The notes under the pieces: model-generated
The model's input: the letters and a program-made list of their open reading frames with translations, nothing else
Database searches by the model: none
Told to the model about the DNA's origin: nothing
Program-made: the position numbers and the translations under genes
Shown: positions 36,901-50,150 of the stretch, piece after piece
How the letters are laid out: every line of letters begins with the position of its first letter
Numbering within the stretch: the stretch's first letter is position 1
Source of the DNA: Motacilla alba alba
Lineage: Eukaryota; Chordata; Aves; Passeriformes; Motacillidae
Length of the DNA: 64,000 nucleotides
NCBI RefSeq assembly: GCF_015832195.1
Contig: NC_052027.1
Coordinates: 3,720,001-3,784,000 of the forward strand
Direction: 5' to 3'

Positions 36901-37264
36901 AGAGGAATAATTTGTTACTATTTCCTCTCCCCACCCCTTGATCTCAGTCCCTGCCCTCCTCACACCTCTGCCCAGATGCTGTGACGAAGCTGCTGACCCA
37001 TTCCTGGGACATTTCCCATGATTTCCAGCATGGCTGGGGAAGGATCTGTGTCAGCAGAGGTGCTGCTCATGCTTTTCCCTCGTGGTGCAGATGCCCAGGG
37101 GAGGATTCACCCTACAGGGCCAGCCCAGGGCTGGGCCATCACCATCAGCCCAGGTCCTGTGCTGCAGCCTTGGAGCAGAGGAGAGAGGAGAATTTGGAGA
37201 GGATTTGCTTTACCTGGCAAACGAAAGGAGGAGGCAATGAAGGAGATACCAGCTGGACCCCCAT
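33921..37264. other. GC-rich shoulder then AT-rich block, no gene
   Basis: The first kilobase continues moderately CpG-rich and contains a perfect octamer motif ATTTGCAT at 34743-34750. A 304-codon minus-strand open frame at 34.4-35.3 kb has no recognisable domains and overlaps others on the plus strand, so I read it as composition. From about 35560 to 36060 the DNA becomes AT-rich with TTAATTCGATTAATT, TCTAATTAAGC and CCACGTGA words, a plausible regulatory block. Nothing more is supported. Confidence 0.5.
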
Positions 37265-37440
37265 CCCTTCTGCCGAGGGGCAGACAGGCTGCTCCTGGGC
37301 TCTCCCCTTCTGCCCGGGGGCAGACAGGGTGCTCCTGGGCTCTTCCCTTCTGCCAAGGGGCAGACAGGGTGCTCCTGGGCTCTTCCCTTCTGCCAAGGGG
37401 CAGACAGGCTGCTCCTGGGCTCTTCCCTTCTGCCAAGGGC
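37265..37440. repeat. 40-bp minisatellite, about 4.4 copies
   Basis: The unit runs from CAGACAGG(C/G)TGCTCCTGGG to CCCTTCTGCC(A/G)AGGGG and repeats exactly every 40 bases (starts at 37281, 37321, 37361 and 37401), with a partial copy before. Copies differ at a few bases. Open frames on both strands across it are repeat artefacts. Confidence 0.95.
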
Positions 37441-39839
37441 TGCTCTTGAATGAGGCTTTCAAATCTTCTCTTCCCCACCCCAGCCAGTCATTCCCTGAAC
37501 CCTTAGGGAAAGCTGGGACCCGTGCAGCCCCCAGTGCTGCGCCTGGCTCGGGACTGAGCCCCTGGCATGGTGAATCCTTGGCAGAGGCTGGAGAAAGCCA
37601 AGCACAGCAGCAGCAGCCGCCTGCCAGGTGCCCTGCCCAGCCCTGGCTGCCCGCCCAGCGCTGCCAGGGCTGTGGGATCCCTGCTGGCACTGGCATGTGC
37701 CGCCACTCACTGCAGCCCTGAGGGCACCTGGGAGGGGCAGATGCTCTCCTGGGCAGTTCCAGGTGCTCTCCTGGGGCATCCCCCTTCCCAGGGATGCTGT
37801 CCCTGTGTCCCTTTAGCCCCTGGCACTGCTGAAGGAGAATCCATCACTGAAGGGTATTTTTAACATCACCTTGGTAAAATGTAAGGGCTCCAAGTCTGTT
37901 GGCAGACAGAGAGCTATTCTTCTCATTCTGATGAAGAAACTATTTCCTTGTACATCTGGTTCATATTTTTCTTTAGGTTTCTGCCAGAAACAATTCTGAA
38001 AACAAAACGCAGAGCCGAGCAGAGTGAATGTATACATTCCTGAAAGATTCCTTCACCACTCCTCTCCGACCCAAACCTACCAGTCCTCTTCACAAACCTT
38101 CTCTCTTTTTTTTCCCCCCTTTTCATTTTTAATTTCTTTTTAATTAGTTTTCTTTTCAAAATGTGGAAACATATGGCCTGATCAGCTCTGGAACACTGCT
38201 GCCTGCATCATATATAATGATCTGCATTTAGAAAATAATTACAGCGAATAGGACGAGAAAATACTCCATGACAGAATTTTTTTTAAATTTTTTTTTCTTT
38301 TTCTAATTGTTTAAGCCTATTATCTCTGCAGTCAGATTTGTCTGGAAAGCCTTATTAATGACTGTGTGACACGAGCCTCACGCTGGGGCCTTGTGGCTCA
38401 GGGATGTGTTTTTCTTCAAAACCCAGGTTTCAGCCTAGAAAAGGGGAAGCAGCAGTGAGTGGAGTTTGAGGCACACATCCTGCTTTGCTCCCCTGCCACA
38501 AGCAAACGTGGGCGACTGGCCGGAAGGGGGGCTTTGCTGCTGCAAACCTGGGTGGGTTGGGCTGTGAAAAAAAAAGATTTAAAAAAGGGAAAAAAACCAA
38601 AAACCAACCCAAAGGGAGAGCGATATCCCCGATGCAGCCTACCTAGGCGGCAGTAATTGAGAGGGAGGGACCGGGGAGGTCACGGCTTGGTGCCCCCGGA
38701 GGCTGGGGTGCCACCTGTGAGATGGATGGCACCCTCGGTGTTGTCATGGCACCACGCTCCCCTCCCGGAGCCGCTGCCGAGGGAGCCGCCGGCTCTAATT
38801 GGGAGTAGAGGCGATGTGCTGAGGGAGAAACGTGCGGCCCCAAATCATTCCTGCTCCTGCTGGGAGGAGTGCAGCTGCCGTGTGCCAGTCAGGCTCCGCT
38901 CCCTCACCGAGCCATCCGAGGGATGCCTGGGCTGGAACACCGCGCCTTGTGCAGGCGATGCTATGGAAATGTTTGAAAACCTTTCATTGAGGCAGGTTTG
39001 TGTTGAAAGAAATCAGCCTTGGGAGTAGGACCCCCCCCCCCCCTTTACCCCCTCCACAAATATCTCCAGGTTTCCCTTGCTGGCTGGGTGAGGCTGCAGT
39101 TCCAGGTTAGGATAGAGGAGGTGAGCGGCCGGGACACGACCTGCAAACCACTCAGGAGGCCTTGCCTTGCTCTTAAACCCCTGTATAAATGTATAATAAA
39201 CGTATAAATGTTTATTTAAACGCCTGTGAAAGTGCAGGGGGTCCTGTTTGCAGAGAAATGGGCTGGCTCTGGAGGTGGGGACACCTCTGCTCGGGGGCTG
39301 TGCCCCGTGGGACGAGAGCAGGGCTGCGGTTGCTGGCAGGGCTGAGAGGCAGAGCTGCTCCTTCCCTGCAGAGAGCTGCCTGCTTTCACTCCAGTAATTG
39401 CACGCTTGGAAACGCTCCTGCTAAAAGACCAAAATGACTGATTACAAAAATTGGAAAGGATTAAAATCTCTAAAACAATGCAAAGGGAAGAAAATAGATG
39501 AACTAGCGAGGGAATGGGCTTATCGCTTCTTGAGCAAACAAACAAGTGAAAGCTAATTTTCTGAGCCAGCAAATGAATGATTAATGAACCAAGCCACGAT
39601 TAACCCTTCGTCAGGAGCTCACCTCCTCGGGTGACTGCTCTGCACAGCCATGGCTCTGCTTCACGTTGGAATAAAGACACAGCTTGATGGTCATAAATCT
39701 GTTGCTCAGGTTGTATTTCAAAGGGCTCTGGCGTAGCAGGTATATGTGGGGAAGGAAGAAAATATGGTTTAAAGATGTTCCAGATGTACAGCGGGATGTG
39801 ATATTGTTTCAAGAGCCACCCATTTTTGTGTCTTTCCCA
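37441..39839. other. Unique non-coding sequence, moderate CpG patch
   Basis: No gene is supported. A T-rich low-complexity stretch lies at 38104-38160, an A-rich one at 38567-38600, and a run of 13 C at 39031-39043. CpGs are moderately enriched at about 38630-38960, which could be a weak regulatory patch. Confidence 0.5.
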
Positions 39840-40160
39840 GCACGGTAATAAACAAGCCCCCTTGACAAAGGCACAACATATTTTGAAATATGAACTTGTC
39901 TTTTCATTGCATTTTGTTAAATGATTAATTTGCCTTATATTAACTTAAAATGAGCTCATTAAAAGATTTCTCTTTTTTTCTTTGAAAGCGCTGCTCATTA
40001 TATTATCATTTTAAGTAATTAAATCAGAATAAATGGCTCTGTGAAGCTATTTTAATGTAACATCTAATTATATCTGACCTAGACACTGAACTATAATCAT
40101 TAACTACATGAACTGTGTAATGTTCTGCAGACTCTTTAATAATTTATATGGGCTGGATTC
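39840..40160. promoter_or_regulatory. AT-rich block, strong regulatory-element texture
   Basis: About 320 bases are among the most AT-rich unique sequence in the window. They contain TTAAATGATTAATTTGCC, ATTATATTATCATTTTAAG, AGTAATTAAATC and ATCTAATTATATC words, which carry many homeodomain cores without being a simple repeat. There is no coding frame. This is the typical appearance of a conserved non-coding enhancer beside a developmental gene, but conservation is untested. Confidence 0.35.
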
Positions 40161-40843
40161 AGCTGCGTGGAGTTGTAAGCTGAAGTGGTTGGATGCTGTG
40201 CACCTGTAGTGGTGTGACACAGCTGATGGGATTTTGCTTCTCGGGCAGTTTCCTGCCTTGCCTTGGCTCTGGGAAGTTTTTCCTGTGAAGTTGTGCAGGC
40301 CACAGGCTTGGTTGGACCTGGCTGGGGTTGCTTCTCCTTTATGGTGTGTACAGAGATCAGGCACGTGTGTGGTGTGATGTTTTCCTCTGTGGGATGCTCT
40401 AGTCAAGGTAACATATTTATACAATATATTTTTACTGTATTAGTTTGTGATTTAGATGTTTTCACATAAGTGGCCAGCCTCAGCTACAAGAAATTTTGTT
40501 TTTTCTGTGTTAAATTGTGTTCTTGCTGTGTTTCCTACAGAGGCTTAGACTGTCCTTCCATTTCAAGAATTTTTTTTTCTGATGTGTTTGCACACAGCTT
40601 CCAGACTCTTACTCCCTGAAAGACTCATTCAAGTTAGGTTTAATCCTGGAAATAAGTTTGTCTGGGGAAGGAAAAATTGGCTTGTGGGAGTTTTAACCTT
40701 TCCTTCCTCAAGGAAAAAGAGAGGGGCTGGGTGCAGCCGTGGCAATAGATGGCCCATCCATCTTCCCTGCCCCGCCATGGGCTGGGCGCCTTGTGGCGAG
40801 GGAGCAGATGTACCATGTTGTAGCACATCCAAAAATTGCTGGT

Positions 40844-40855
40844 GCCACCTATTGG
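40844..40855 (-). promoter_or_regulatory. CTCF-like motif
   Basis: The word GCCACCTATTGG differs by one base from the core GCCACCTAGTGG of the CTCF binding consensus, read on the minus strand. The flanks (GCTGGT before, TGG after) are compatible. A functional CTCF site would suggest a chromatin-loop anchor. One such match can arise by chance in a window this size. Confidence 0.3.
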
Positions 40856-43800
40856 TGGAAAACTGCAGATTAAAACGTGATTAATGTGTGTTATTATGCC
40901 CTCTGCTTATCTGTCCCCAGCTGACAGGTGGGTCGGACCAGTTCTGCTGCTAGTTTTAATATCGGTGGCTGTTGGCAAACACTGCTGGCATTCCTCGTGT
41001 ATCTTGGGTGTGATTTGCAAACAGGAGGCTGTGCTGCAGGCAGGCAGCTGCCAGGGGACACGTGCAGCCCCAGGGATGCCTCTGAGGGCAGGGCAGCTAG
41101 GCAGCTCTGCAGTGGATGGCACAGAAAAGCCAGGCTGGTATCAGTGGTGCTGCTGCATGTGACAATAAACCCACTGGGCTTGGAGAATCTTTGGGTATTC
41201 CTGCAGAAATTTTGGATATTCCATGCAGGGGGAGAGGTGGGGTGGTGTGAGGATGCAGAGCAGCCTCAGGGGCCCCACAGGCAGGGCACAGAGATGGATG
41301 ATCTCTCCAGCCTCAGGAGAGCTGGGCAGGATGCAAAGGCTTTGCTGTGGAGTTTCTGCTCTGTGGACTTCTCCAGCCTCAGGGGGTTTTCCAGCCTTGC
41401 AAAGGAGGTGAGGAAAAGCTGAATCCCTGCCTAGGGCCCTGCTTCCTCCTGCCTTGTTGCAGGGGACCTGCAGCCAAGCCCTGATAGCCACAAAAAGCCC
41501 TGCTGGCCTCCTGCCTGGTACGCTCAAGCAGTTTTATAGCTGTCATATAGAACAGCCCTATATTAGCAGCAGGTTTAGTACTCCCAGGAAACATCCAGCC
41601 ACAGCACTGACATCATGGACTAAAGGCTCCAAAGGTTCACTTGCTTAAGTGGCTATTTGTAATAGAGTCTTTTAATAAAACCTCATTAAAGGAGAGCTCC
41701 TGCCCGAGCCTGGTTCCTGAGATTGCTGGAACACAGCACCAAAACCAGCCTCGAGCTGCTGCAAGGGGCAGGGGAGAGGAAAAGGGGCCCTGCAAGGCTC
41801 TGCTGAGGGTTGAAGGGAAGTGCTTGGTGCTCATCCATGCTGCCCCTGGCTGGATCCAGAGGAGTAAAAGAGCCTTGTAGACTGCAGTGCAGAGGGAAAG
41901 GGAGAGAGTTACTCCCAGCTATTGAGCAGGGACCACCCTGGCTAGGAAGGACTGGTGGGAGACAAGAAGGGCTCAGACTTGTCTTCAGTTTTCCCTCCCC
42001 ACCACGAGCTCAGAAATGCTGATTATCTCAGCCCCCAAGTAATGGGCAGAGGATTCAGGCTGCTCCTGAGTGAAGACACTGTGCTCTGGTGCTCCCAGGG
42101 CTTTCTTTACGTTTCCTGTTGCAGTTTGGCTGAACCATTTTACTGTGTGCTTGAAGAATAATCTGAATTCCAGGGAAGAGTTTTCTAAACACTTGTCTCC
42201 TCTGTAATTTTACTGTCATGTCATAGATAGGAGCTTCTTGAAAGACTTCAGGAAAGAAATTATTCTCTACTTCAATCCTAGGGGTTTTTTTGTTGGTTCT
42301 TTTTTTTTTTAAATACCTAAAAAAATTACCCTTTGATGTGAAAATTATATGCACTTACAGATATGCTAATAAGAAAATGATTGGAGAAATGTTGAACATG
42401 GAGAACAGCTCATTTCCGGGCTCTTTCCCTCACCACCTGCACCCCTGACAACCTCAGTCCCACCCTTCCACATGCACATCTCTCTCTAAAGCTATTCTAA
42501 AAGCTACTCTTATCTTCTGTGGGTTCATAAGCAGATCCCTTGTTTTAACTGGGGGGATTTTTTAAAATTCTCATTCAAGTGGAGGGCTTCACGCCCAGTC
42601 TGTGGATTTGCCAGAAGGATGGTGGCAAAATTCCTGCTCAGGAGATGCTGAAGGACCAGCAGTGCTTTCCCAGTCTGCACTTGGGCTGAGCACTGATCCC
42701 AAAGCCATCACCAATCGTGGCACAGCTAAAGCTCCTCAGAAGATCCTTAGTGGTCCCCAGCCTCCCTTCTTTAGGCAGGGATTAAAACCTGCTGCAGAAT
42801 GAATGCAAGCTGCCTGTGCTGGCCCCCGATTTGGAGGGGATGCAGCATGCTCTGGTGTCTGCTTCCTTTCAGGGATGTCTTGCCTGTGGTTCTTTACATA
42901 TGTGAAATGAGATAAGCCAGGGGGGAGAAAGGATGGTTGGAGAGCGGCAGCCAGGATTGCATCTTCTTGTTTTCTTCCCTTGCTGTCTTCAAAAGCAGAA
43001 TTTTAGAGTCAACAAAGGCAGAGCTGGTATCATCGCAGCTGAGGGTGGGTTTGTTTATAGCAGGTGCCCTGCTGTGTGCCTGGTGTGCTGCTGCAGATAG
43101 GAGAAGCTCTTCCAGAGAGCCTGGAAAGCAGGAGATGAGTCCTGGCTGTGAAGTGGGCTGGTGGCTCCCGAGGGCTGAGGTTCAATGTGCCTCTGTGTGG
43201 TGTCCTGCTCCCTCCCTGTCCCATTCCTGCTGGTGTCAGGGCAGCAGCTCCCCAGGCCATGGGTGGTGCTCGGTGCCATTAACACAGAAATTAGAGCAAC
43301 TGCTGCTCTTCCTTCAGAGACCCACCCGGTGTCACAGTGAGACCTTCCAGTGACAGCTCCTGCCTGTGCTCGCAGCCGGAAAGGGGCAGGGAAGGCATCC
43401 TTTCATGATTAGCTCTGATTCCCCTGCTGGGGAATAGCCTGACTTGCTTCATTAGTGCTTTTCCAGGTGGAATTCTTGGTGGATAATATGTCTGTGAGAT
43501 GCTTGCAGGAGGCAGAGGCTGCTGCTGCAGTCTTAGCTCGTGTTGGCATCTCTCCTGTGCTCTCCTGGTGTTTCCCTTTCCTGGCTCACCCTCAGGGAGC
43601 CCTCCTGCATCCCTGGTGATGCCCTTCCTGTTTGTGGGGGGTGATCAGCAGCCTCCAGCACGTCCCAGTTTCCTGGAAATCCATATCCTTGTGTTGTCTT
43701 TCCCCTGCTGTTGGAATCTGGGGTGAGGGGGGAATACTCTTCTTGTGTCTTCCTTTTCCTGCTTGGTTTTTTTTTTTTCCATATGAACATCTGTTGAACC

Positions 43801-44621
43801 ACAGGTAGTCATGTCAGGGAAAAAAAAAACCAAAAAACCAACCTCTTCAAAAGAACCCTGATGTATTGAATTTCCAGCTGTTCTGCAGGGCTGCTCCAAA
43901 TCAACTGGTTGCATTAATTAATTAAAAGAACTTTGATTTCAAGGGTCCCCAGACTTTATACCTGAATTCCCTGAAAGCATGCAAATCCATGTAGTAAATG
44001 TTGCCTTTACTCAGGTATTATTTGGTTCCATATTTTTTCTAACTGAGAGAGGCATTAAAAATATCTATGAAATGTAAAATATGCATGATAAGAAGTGGCA
44101 CCTTTGGCACTAAAGGAACTGAATGTAGGAGTGGACATGCACCCACCACATCTGCTCCAAGGAGAGCTGCTGAGCGCTGTAGGGTTGGAGATCAATGCTC
44201 AGAGTTACATTACACACTCATCTGAGTCCAGCAAAATCTGGTATTTTGGGGTGGAGACACTCTTCATGCCTGGTTTCCTTTGGCAACTTGCTCCCTGCTC
44301 GTTTTTGTTCCTGGCAGGAGCACAGTGGGCTCTCTGTTTGCTCAGGCCCTGGTCCTGCAGACGGTTCAGATCCAGCCTGGGCTTTGCTGAGCATCACAGT
44401 TAAACAAATCAGTTCATGGAAAACTTGCATCTCGATTTGACGGCTTGGCTACAGGCAAAAAAAAATCTGCTTTCAGTCCTAAATTCAAATCACTTGGAGA
44501 CACAGGGGCAAACTTTTAACCTTGACAATGGGCAAAGGAACAGGTGAAATTTCCCTGCTAACAAGGCCAACTTTAGATGGGCTGGGCCAACTTTGGGAGG
44601 CAAATAACATCCCAATTATTC

Positions 44622-44659
44622 ACATATACATATATATATAGATATACATATATATATAT
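44622..44659. repeat. (AT)n-type microsatellite
   Basis: Alternating CATATA and TATATA with a GATATAC interruption. It is self-complementary, so it can extrude as a small cruciform. Confidence 0.85.
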
Positions 44660-47600
44660 CAGGCATTGCAGAAAGAAGCCCTATTTCTGAAGCCTTACAT
44701 TCAATAAATCCATTGTAACAAGCTCTGACTTTCCCATAAATGTGCCAAACTATGAAGTAACTTGCATAGGGTTGCACAAATGCTGTTACCTGTCACGTGG
44801 AAGCAGTTTTGATCCTAGGATCTCAGGTTTCATCTGGGAATGGAGATATTCTGGCTCTAGAGAGGCTATTAGAGGAAAGGTATTTTAAATGGCAAAGATG
44901 TGTGTGTTGTGAATGTATTTAAAACTGCAGGTACTTGGAGCCCGGTACCTGTGCAGCAATGAATCACAATAAATAAATGCAAATGTCCAGAAGAACAAAA
45001 GGAACATTAAACAGATAACAAACACTTCACTGGGAAACAGCACAGCTTCAGAGTCCATAAATAAAACCCCCTAATCTAATAAATGTTCTGGAGATAACTG
45101 GAAAAAATACAGAAATGGTCACTTGGTTGTAAGGGAGCATATTTCACTTCTGCCTAGCAAAAAAGGACTCAAAGCCTGTGCAGTTGAGTTGATTCATGGC
45201 CCTCTGTAACATCCTGGTTATCCCCAGTCGCAGCAGGTTTCATGCAGCAAGTACTCCAGTATGTCAACGTCGAGTTAATATTTTAAGGACAATGGGAGAA
45301 CAACCAGATTGTAGTTAGCTGATGGGTTTTTTCCTTCCACCCTCCCCACCCCTCTTTCTTGTTTTTAGGAAATGGGCCGCTGATAAGGGAAGAAGCTGCT
45401 CGGAAGGGACTGCCTGGTGTGCTAGTCGCTGGGAAGATGCAACTTCCTTTGAGCTCTCCAGGAAGAGAGGAGGTGAGTGACGGTGGATGGAGGGTCTGAA
45501 CGTGTGCCAGCATGGAGCAAACACCACCAGCTCCAGCGGGGCTCCAGTTAAAATGCTGGCTGATCTGGTGTAAACGTGCCTGCCTGGTGAAGTTCTGTGC
45601 AGAAAAAACAGGGAGCTTTGGTTTAAGCACTCCTTTTATTGCAGGAGTTCCTTCTCATCTTCCTGCTTGTAGCCAACACGTCTGAATCCCTGTATTTCAG
45701 AAAACCCCCAGAATCCCTGGTGTGCTCTGGGACAGGTGATAACAGCCTGTTTCCAGCACAGAGGTGCTCAGAGGGTCGTGTGTGCCCTGCTGCCTTCCTC
45801 CCTTCCTCTCACGTGTGACTCCATCTGATGCTGGTGTCACCCTGGGCATGGTGCACATCTCCATCAGTGAGAAACACAGATGCTGCTCGTGGGCTTCCTC
45901 ATCCCAAATCTGCCAGAAGCCCTGTGGGCTGCTTGCTGCTGCTGAGGAAGGGGGTGTTGGGTGTTTTGTTTGGGTTCTTTTCATGCTGAGCTGAAGAAGG
46001 CTGAATTTGGTGTGTGGTCTGTGCATTTCCATGAGGAAATGCTCTCAGCGATCTGTATCTGTTCTGGCCCTGGTGTTTATCTGGGGAAGGATGGTTCCTG
46101 GTGTCTCCTTAGGATGTGTTTAAGTTGTTTGAGCAGCAGCATGCAGTGCAAAGCACGTGGTGCCAAATCTGCCATCACTGAGCTGTAAGGGCTGTCCCTT
46201 CTGCTGCCAGCTCCGTGCTCTTTTCCAGACACAGCTCACCTGAGAATGTGCCTGCCTGAGTTATTAGAGAGGACAAACTCAGCAGAAAGGGGTGTGGGGT
46301 GTGTGCCAGGAGCAGGGCCACGCTGGGTACCTACAGGTGTGTCTGTCCCTCCCTCTGGGGACAGAGCCCTTTGGGGAGGTGGCAGACGCGGGACTTGCCT
46401 GGCAGCTGCTCCGTGCCTACTGCTGAGATCCAAAGCTGCCTGTGTGTAACACTCACGCTGTGCTCTCGAGTTAGCTGCGTGTGAACTGAAGAGACTCCTC
46501 AGAAGTCTATATTAAGCACATTAAAAGCTGAAACAGGCTGCTCGGGCGGGTGCTTTGATAGATTTTCTGACTGTGCTTAGCGTAACGTTAGAGCAGGGGA
46601 AAAACTCCCAGCCTTGGCTGATTCTCCCCCTTTGCTCTGAGTGGGGTTTTTTTGCTGTGAGTGATGGGGATGGTGAGGCAAGCTTGTGCAGACACCGACC
46701 TGCAGTGCTCTGTGAATGCAAAAACCTCCATTAACCCCTCTGTGGATCACCTGCAGCAGCAGAAGATCCCTGGCTGCTGCTGTCCCTGGGCAGCTTGGAG
46801 GAAGAGTATGGTTGGATAACAAATTGCAGTAACAGATCCCTTAATTCATCATGGTCAGTTAATGTTCATTATCATATTTGTAGATATTTTGAATTTATTT
46901 TGGAAGAGGCGAGACAGAATCCATACAGCTTGCATTTCTCCAAGCAATGGTCCCAGAGCAGGACAGAGTGTACCTGTGCAGATGCAATTCCACAGCATTT
47001 TAGAATGCTAATGGTGACTTAGATGGAGTTTTAAAAATATTCAGGGGAAAAAGTCTTTTTTTTTCCTTTAAAGAACTCAAACAAACAAAACAATGTGATT
47101 CCAGAGCAGCAATGCTTTTCCAGGGCTGTTTGTCACAGCTCAAGCACCCGTGGGAGTGGGGAGGAGTTTGGGATCTGGGCACCTGGAAAAGGCATCGGCA
47201 CAGAGACAAGCTGAGAAAAGTGAGGAATTGTGAGGTGTTGGTTTTGGCAGGGCTGCCCTGTGCTCTGGGGGGCTTTTCCGAGCCTGTATTCCCATTTTCT
47301 TTCGGGAGGCCTTCTCTGGGTGAATACCTGAGACCCAGAAACACCGATTTGTGCGCAGCCTGTTGTCAGGGCTACAGAGACTTGCAGATGTGCATGCGTG
47401 AAAAATGCTCCGTAAACAACCAGAGATTTTAGGTGGAGGATTTTAGGAGCATCGCATCCTGTTATGACACACTTATCACCTTCTGCTGTGTGGTCGTGCA
47501 GGTTTCACCCTGTCAGTGGTGGCTGGCTGGAGCGGGGATGTTTTGTGGTACGTGGGTGACCAGGCAGCTCCATCCATGGGAAGTTCAGTGAAATCCGTGC

Positions 47601-48646
47601 CCAGAACCCCTCCAGGTGTGTGATTCGGGGTACACGACCTGCTTCATCTTCTGCCTCTTGTCAAAAGGTCCTTTCCCCCTCCACACTCCATCCCCAATCC
47701 CGTGTTTAGCCCTCAGCCTTTCAACGTCCAAGTGACAACATCTGGTCTAGCACAGAAAGGGGAATAGCACTTGCAGGAGATCATCGGGAAAAAGATGAAA
47801 CTCCGGGTTAGAGTTGGAGCCTGCAGTTAATTCCCTGCTTTCAAATAGTGTTTTCTGAGTAGGTGATAATCACTGGGCCTTTCCCGATTAATTAATGGGC
47901 TTTACAAAGCAAATGATGTGGAGAATGTGCAGCCACATCTGCCATTTCACATGTGCCAGCAAGAGAGAGCAGTGGGTAGGAGAGGTTGTTGGTGTCCCTG
48001 TGATTTTCGTCTGGTCTGACAGTCTGCCTTGGTGGGAGGAAAGGGGGAAGGACAGTTCACTCCTGGGAAACAGCCTGGGCCTTTCCCCAGCTGATTTTGG
48101 GCAGGAAGAGGGATTTGTAAGGTGGAAAGTGGGTGAGACACTACATCACTGGTTAACTGGGAAAGATTGAGCCTTCAGTGGAGAAGCAAACCACAGTCCT
48201 GCTGCTCCTGCCAGTGTGAGGCAAGGTTGTGTCACCATCAAATATTAATGTGTGACCTCCAGGTGATGCTTCAGAAACCTACACCGATGCTCTTCATGTT
48301 TCTTTAAAATCCATGGGAGCCTTGCCCCTGAGTTCTGTAAGAAAGAGACAATATTCTGAGATTGCTGATTTAAATACTTTTCATCATAGCACTGTAAAAT
48401 AAAAAGAAAAAAAAAAATCAAAGCTGTAACTGTTGCAAGAATCAAACTCGGGTTTGAGGAGTTTTGGTGGTTTTGGTTCTGTGTGTAAGAATAATTAACT
48501 CAGATGAATTCTGAGCTTGTTCTCCATCATGCCTTTTCCCATCTTGGCAGTCTTTCTCCAGAGAGACTCAGCCCCTTGAATTGAGGGTCTCTTCCTGGGT
48601 GTAATTTTAGTTCTTGAAACTTCCAACTTCCCTGCTAACTTTTTAC

Positions 48647-48704
48647 TGTTGGACTTGATAGTCTTAAAGGTCTTCTCTAACCTAAATGATTCTATAATTC
48701 TGTG
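48647..48704 (+). mobile_element. CR1 LINE tail fragment
   Basis: The sequence contains TTGGACTTGATAGTCTTAAA, GGTCTTCTCTAACCTAAATG and the terminal ATTCTATAATTCTGTG, the characteristic last 60 bases of avian CR1 elements, including the short octamer-like direct repeat at the very end. Only the tail is recognisable. The element body upstream is absent or too diverged. Confidence 0.8.
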
Positions 48705-48999
48705 TGGTAAATGTTGAAGGTCTGGAGGTTTAATTGAGAAGGGAGCCTTCCTGCAAGGAGACCTTTGTGAGAAGAAAACTTTATTTCCCAGGAGGGGATC
48801 ACATTACCCACCTTCAATGTTTTATCCACGTTTGGGACCTGGGTGAATATGGCAGCGCTGGTAATTAGCGTGCAGTGGCCAAGGAGGGTTGTTTGACACT
48901 CAGGTTTTTACATTCAGACTGCAGGAAGTGTGCCTGGACTCTCAGCATGGCTGTGATCAGATCCATATGAGGACAGGGATATCAAATTCCCCAGCTCCC
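48705..48999. other. Unique non-coding spacer
   Basis: I see nothing in this stretch beyond ordinary unique sequence. Confidence 0.5.
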
Positions 49000-49270
49000 C
49001 GCAAAAAATGTTGTGATTAATCACGCTGAGAGTTGCAATTAGACCAAATAAAAGCAGCATGTTAAAGAAGCTAAGGAGGAGGTGATGTGAATGTTATTAA
49101 TGAGCAGGAGGTTTTGGCTTTGTGGAGCTTGCTTGAAATGTGTCAAACAAATAGAACCGAGATAAATGTAAAATCAGCTGACTGCATATTACCCTGGAGG
49201 ATTTGAAATGAGTGTTGGGGAGGGGAAGGAAGATCATAATTACCCAGAGGAAAAGGCCTAAATCTATGGA
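49000..49270. promoter_or_regulatory. AT-rich block, candidate regulatory element
   Basis: The block is repeat-free and contains GTGATTAATCACG (a near-palindromic homeodomain site), GTTATTAATGAG, CAATTAG and CATAATTACC words. It is AT-rich relative to its flanks and lacks a coding frame. A developmental enhancer is plausible but untested. Confidence 0.3.
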
Positions 49271-50150
49271 GTGGAATAGTTATTCATGTTAATTGTGTCA
49301 TCATTGCACAGATGCCGAGGGCGATGCGCTGCGAGGCTCTGCTTGCACGCCGTACCAGGGGATGGTTTATGGGATGGGCATTTACAGACCCCTGAAAGGA
49401 GATGGGTCCATCAGACCCCTTCTAAATGTTCATCCCTGCCAGAGGAGAGGTGTTCAGGGATGTGGGAGTCGAGGAAGGGGGAATCTCTGCTGTGAGTGCA
49501 GCACCATACCTGCAGAAAATATCCCAGCCTTGGCTTGTCCTGTTTTCAGCTGCTCTTCAGAAGCTTTTCCATCAGCAGAGTGATTATCATTGATTAAGAT
49601 CTATTGTGGCTTAATTAAGCTATCATATGGCACCTTTTCTGCAACTTACTCAAACTGACAGCAATGCTTAATCTGGCTTTCTTTGCCTCTTCTTCCCTTG
49701 GTTATAAACCTTGTATTGGGTGGATCTTATGTTGGTTCTTTCCAGCATATTTTATGGCTCTACAGCTTTCCTTATCTGTTTTTGTGCCGTGTGCTTGCAG
49801 AGATTTATGGGCTGAAGTATTAGATGCAGAGCAGGAAAGGGGGAAACAGAGCTAAACCCATTAAAACCCTGGAATCCAAGCATTGGAGGCATTAAGTCTC
49901 TTGAAGAAATGAGAGGAAAGCCTGAACTAAGACATGTATGTGAAATCCCTGTGCTCTGGCCTCTGGAAAGAGCAGGCTGGGATTGCCATCCATGTCCTGT
50001 GGTTCAGGCTGGGGAAATTAGAAGACTGGCAGTAGGGGGCTGTGCAGGAGCTGCTCACAGTCACTGCAGTCACTGTGTGCTTGCAGAGCTGGGTTTGACA
50101 GGGTGCATTTAGGGGGTGCTGCTGCTGGGGGAGAGCTGGTGATGGAAACT
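49271..50150. other. Unique non-coding sequence, no gene seen
   Basis: A 97-codon open frame follows an AG at about 49310 and has no recognisable domain; I do not call it. A G-rich word GGCAGTAGGGGGCTG at 50028-50042 resembles one half of the CTCF consensus but is a weaker match than the one at 40.84 kb. Confidence 0.45.

Larger units (their letters stand above)
40161..48646. other. Unique non-coding sequence, no gene seen
   Basis: No gene or RNA is supported. Several AT-rich stretches (43900-44100, 44620-45120) may be intronic or regulatory. Homopolymers include T12 at 43767-43778. Open frames are short and overlap on both strands. Confidence 0.5.

Noticed and set aside
49293..49583. 97-codon open frame following an AG
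   Set aside because: The pyrimidine tract is poor, there is no downstream donor in a sensible position, and no known domain is recognised.
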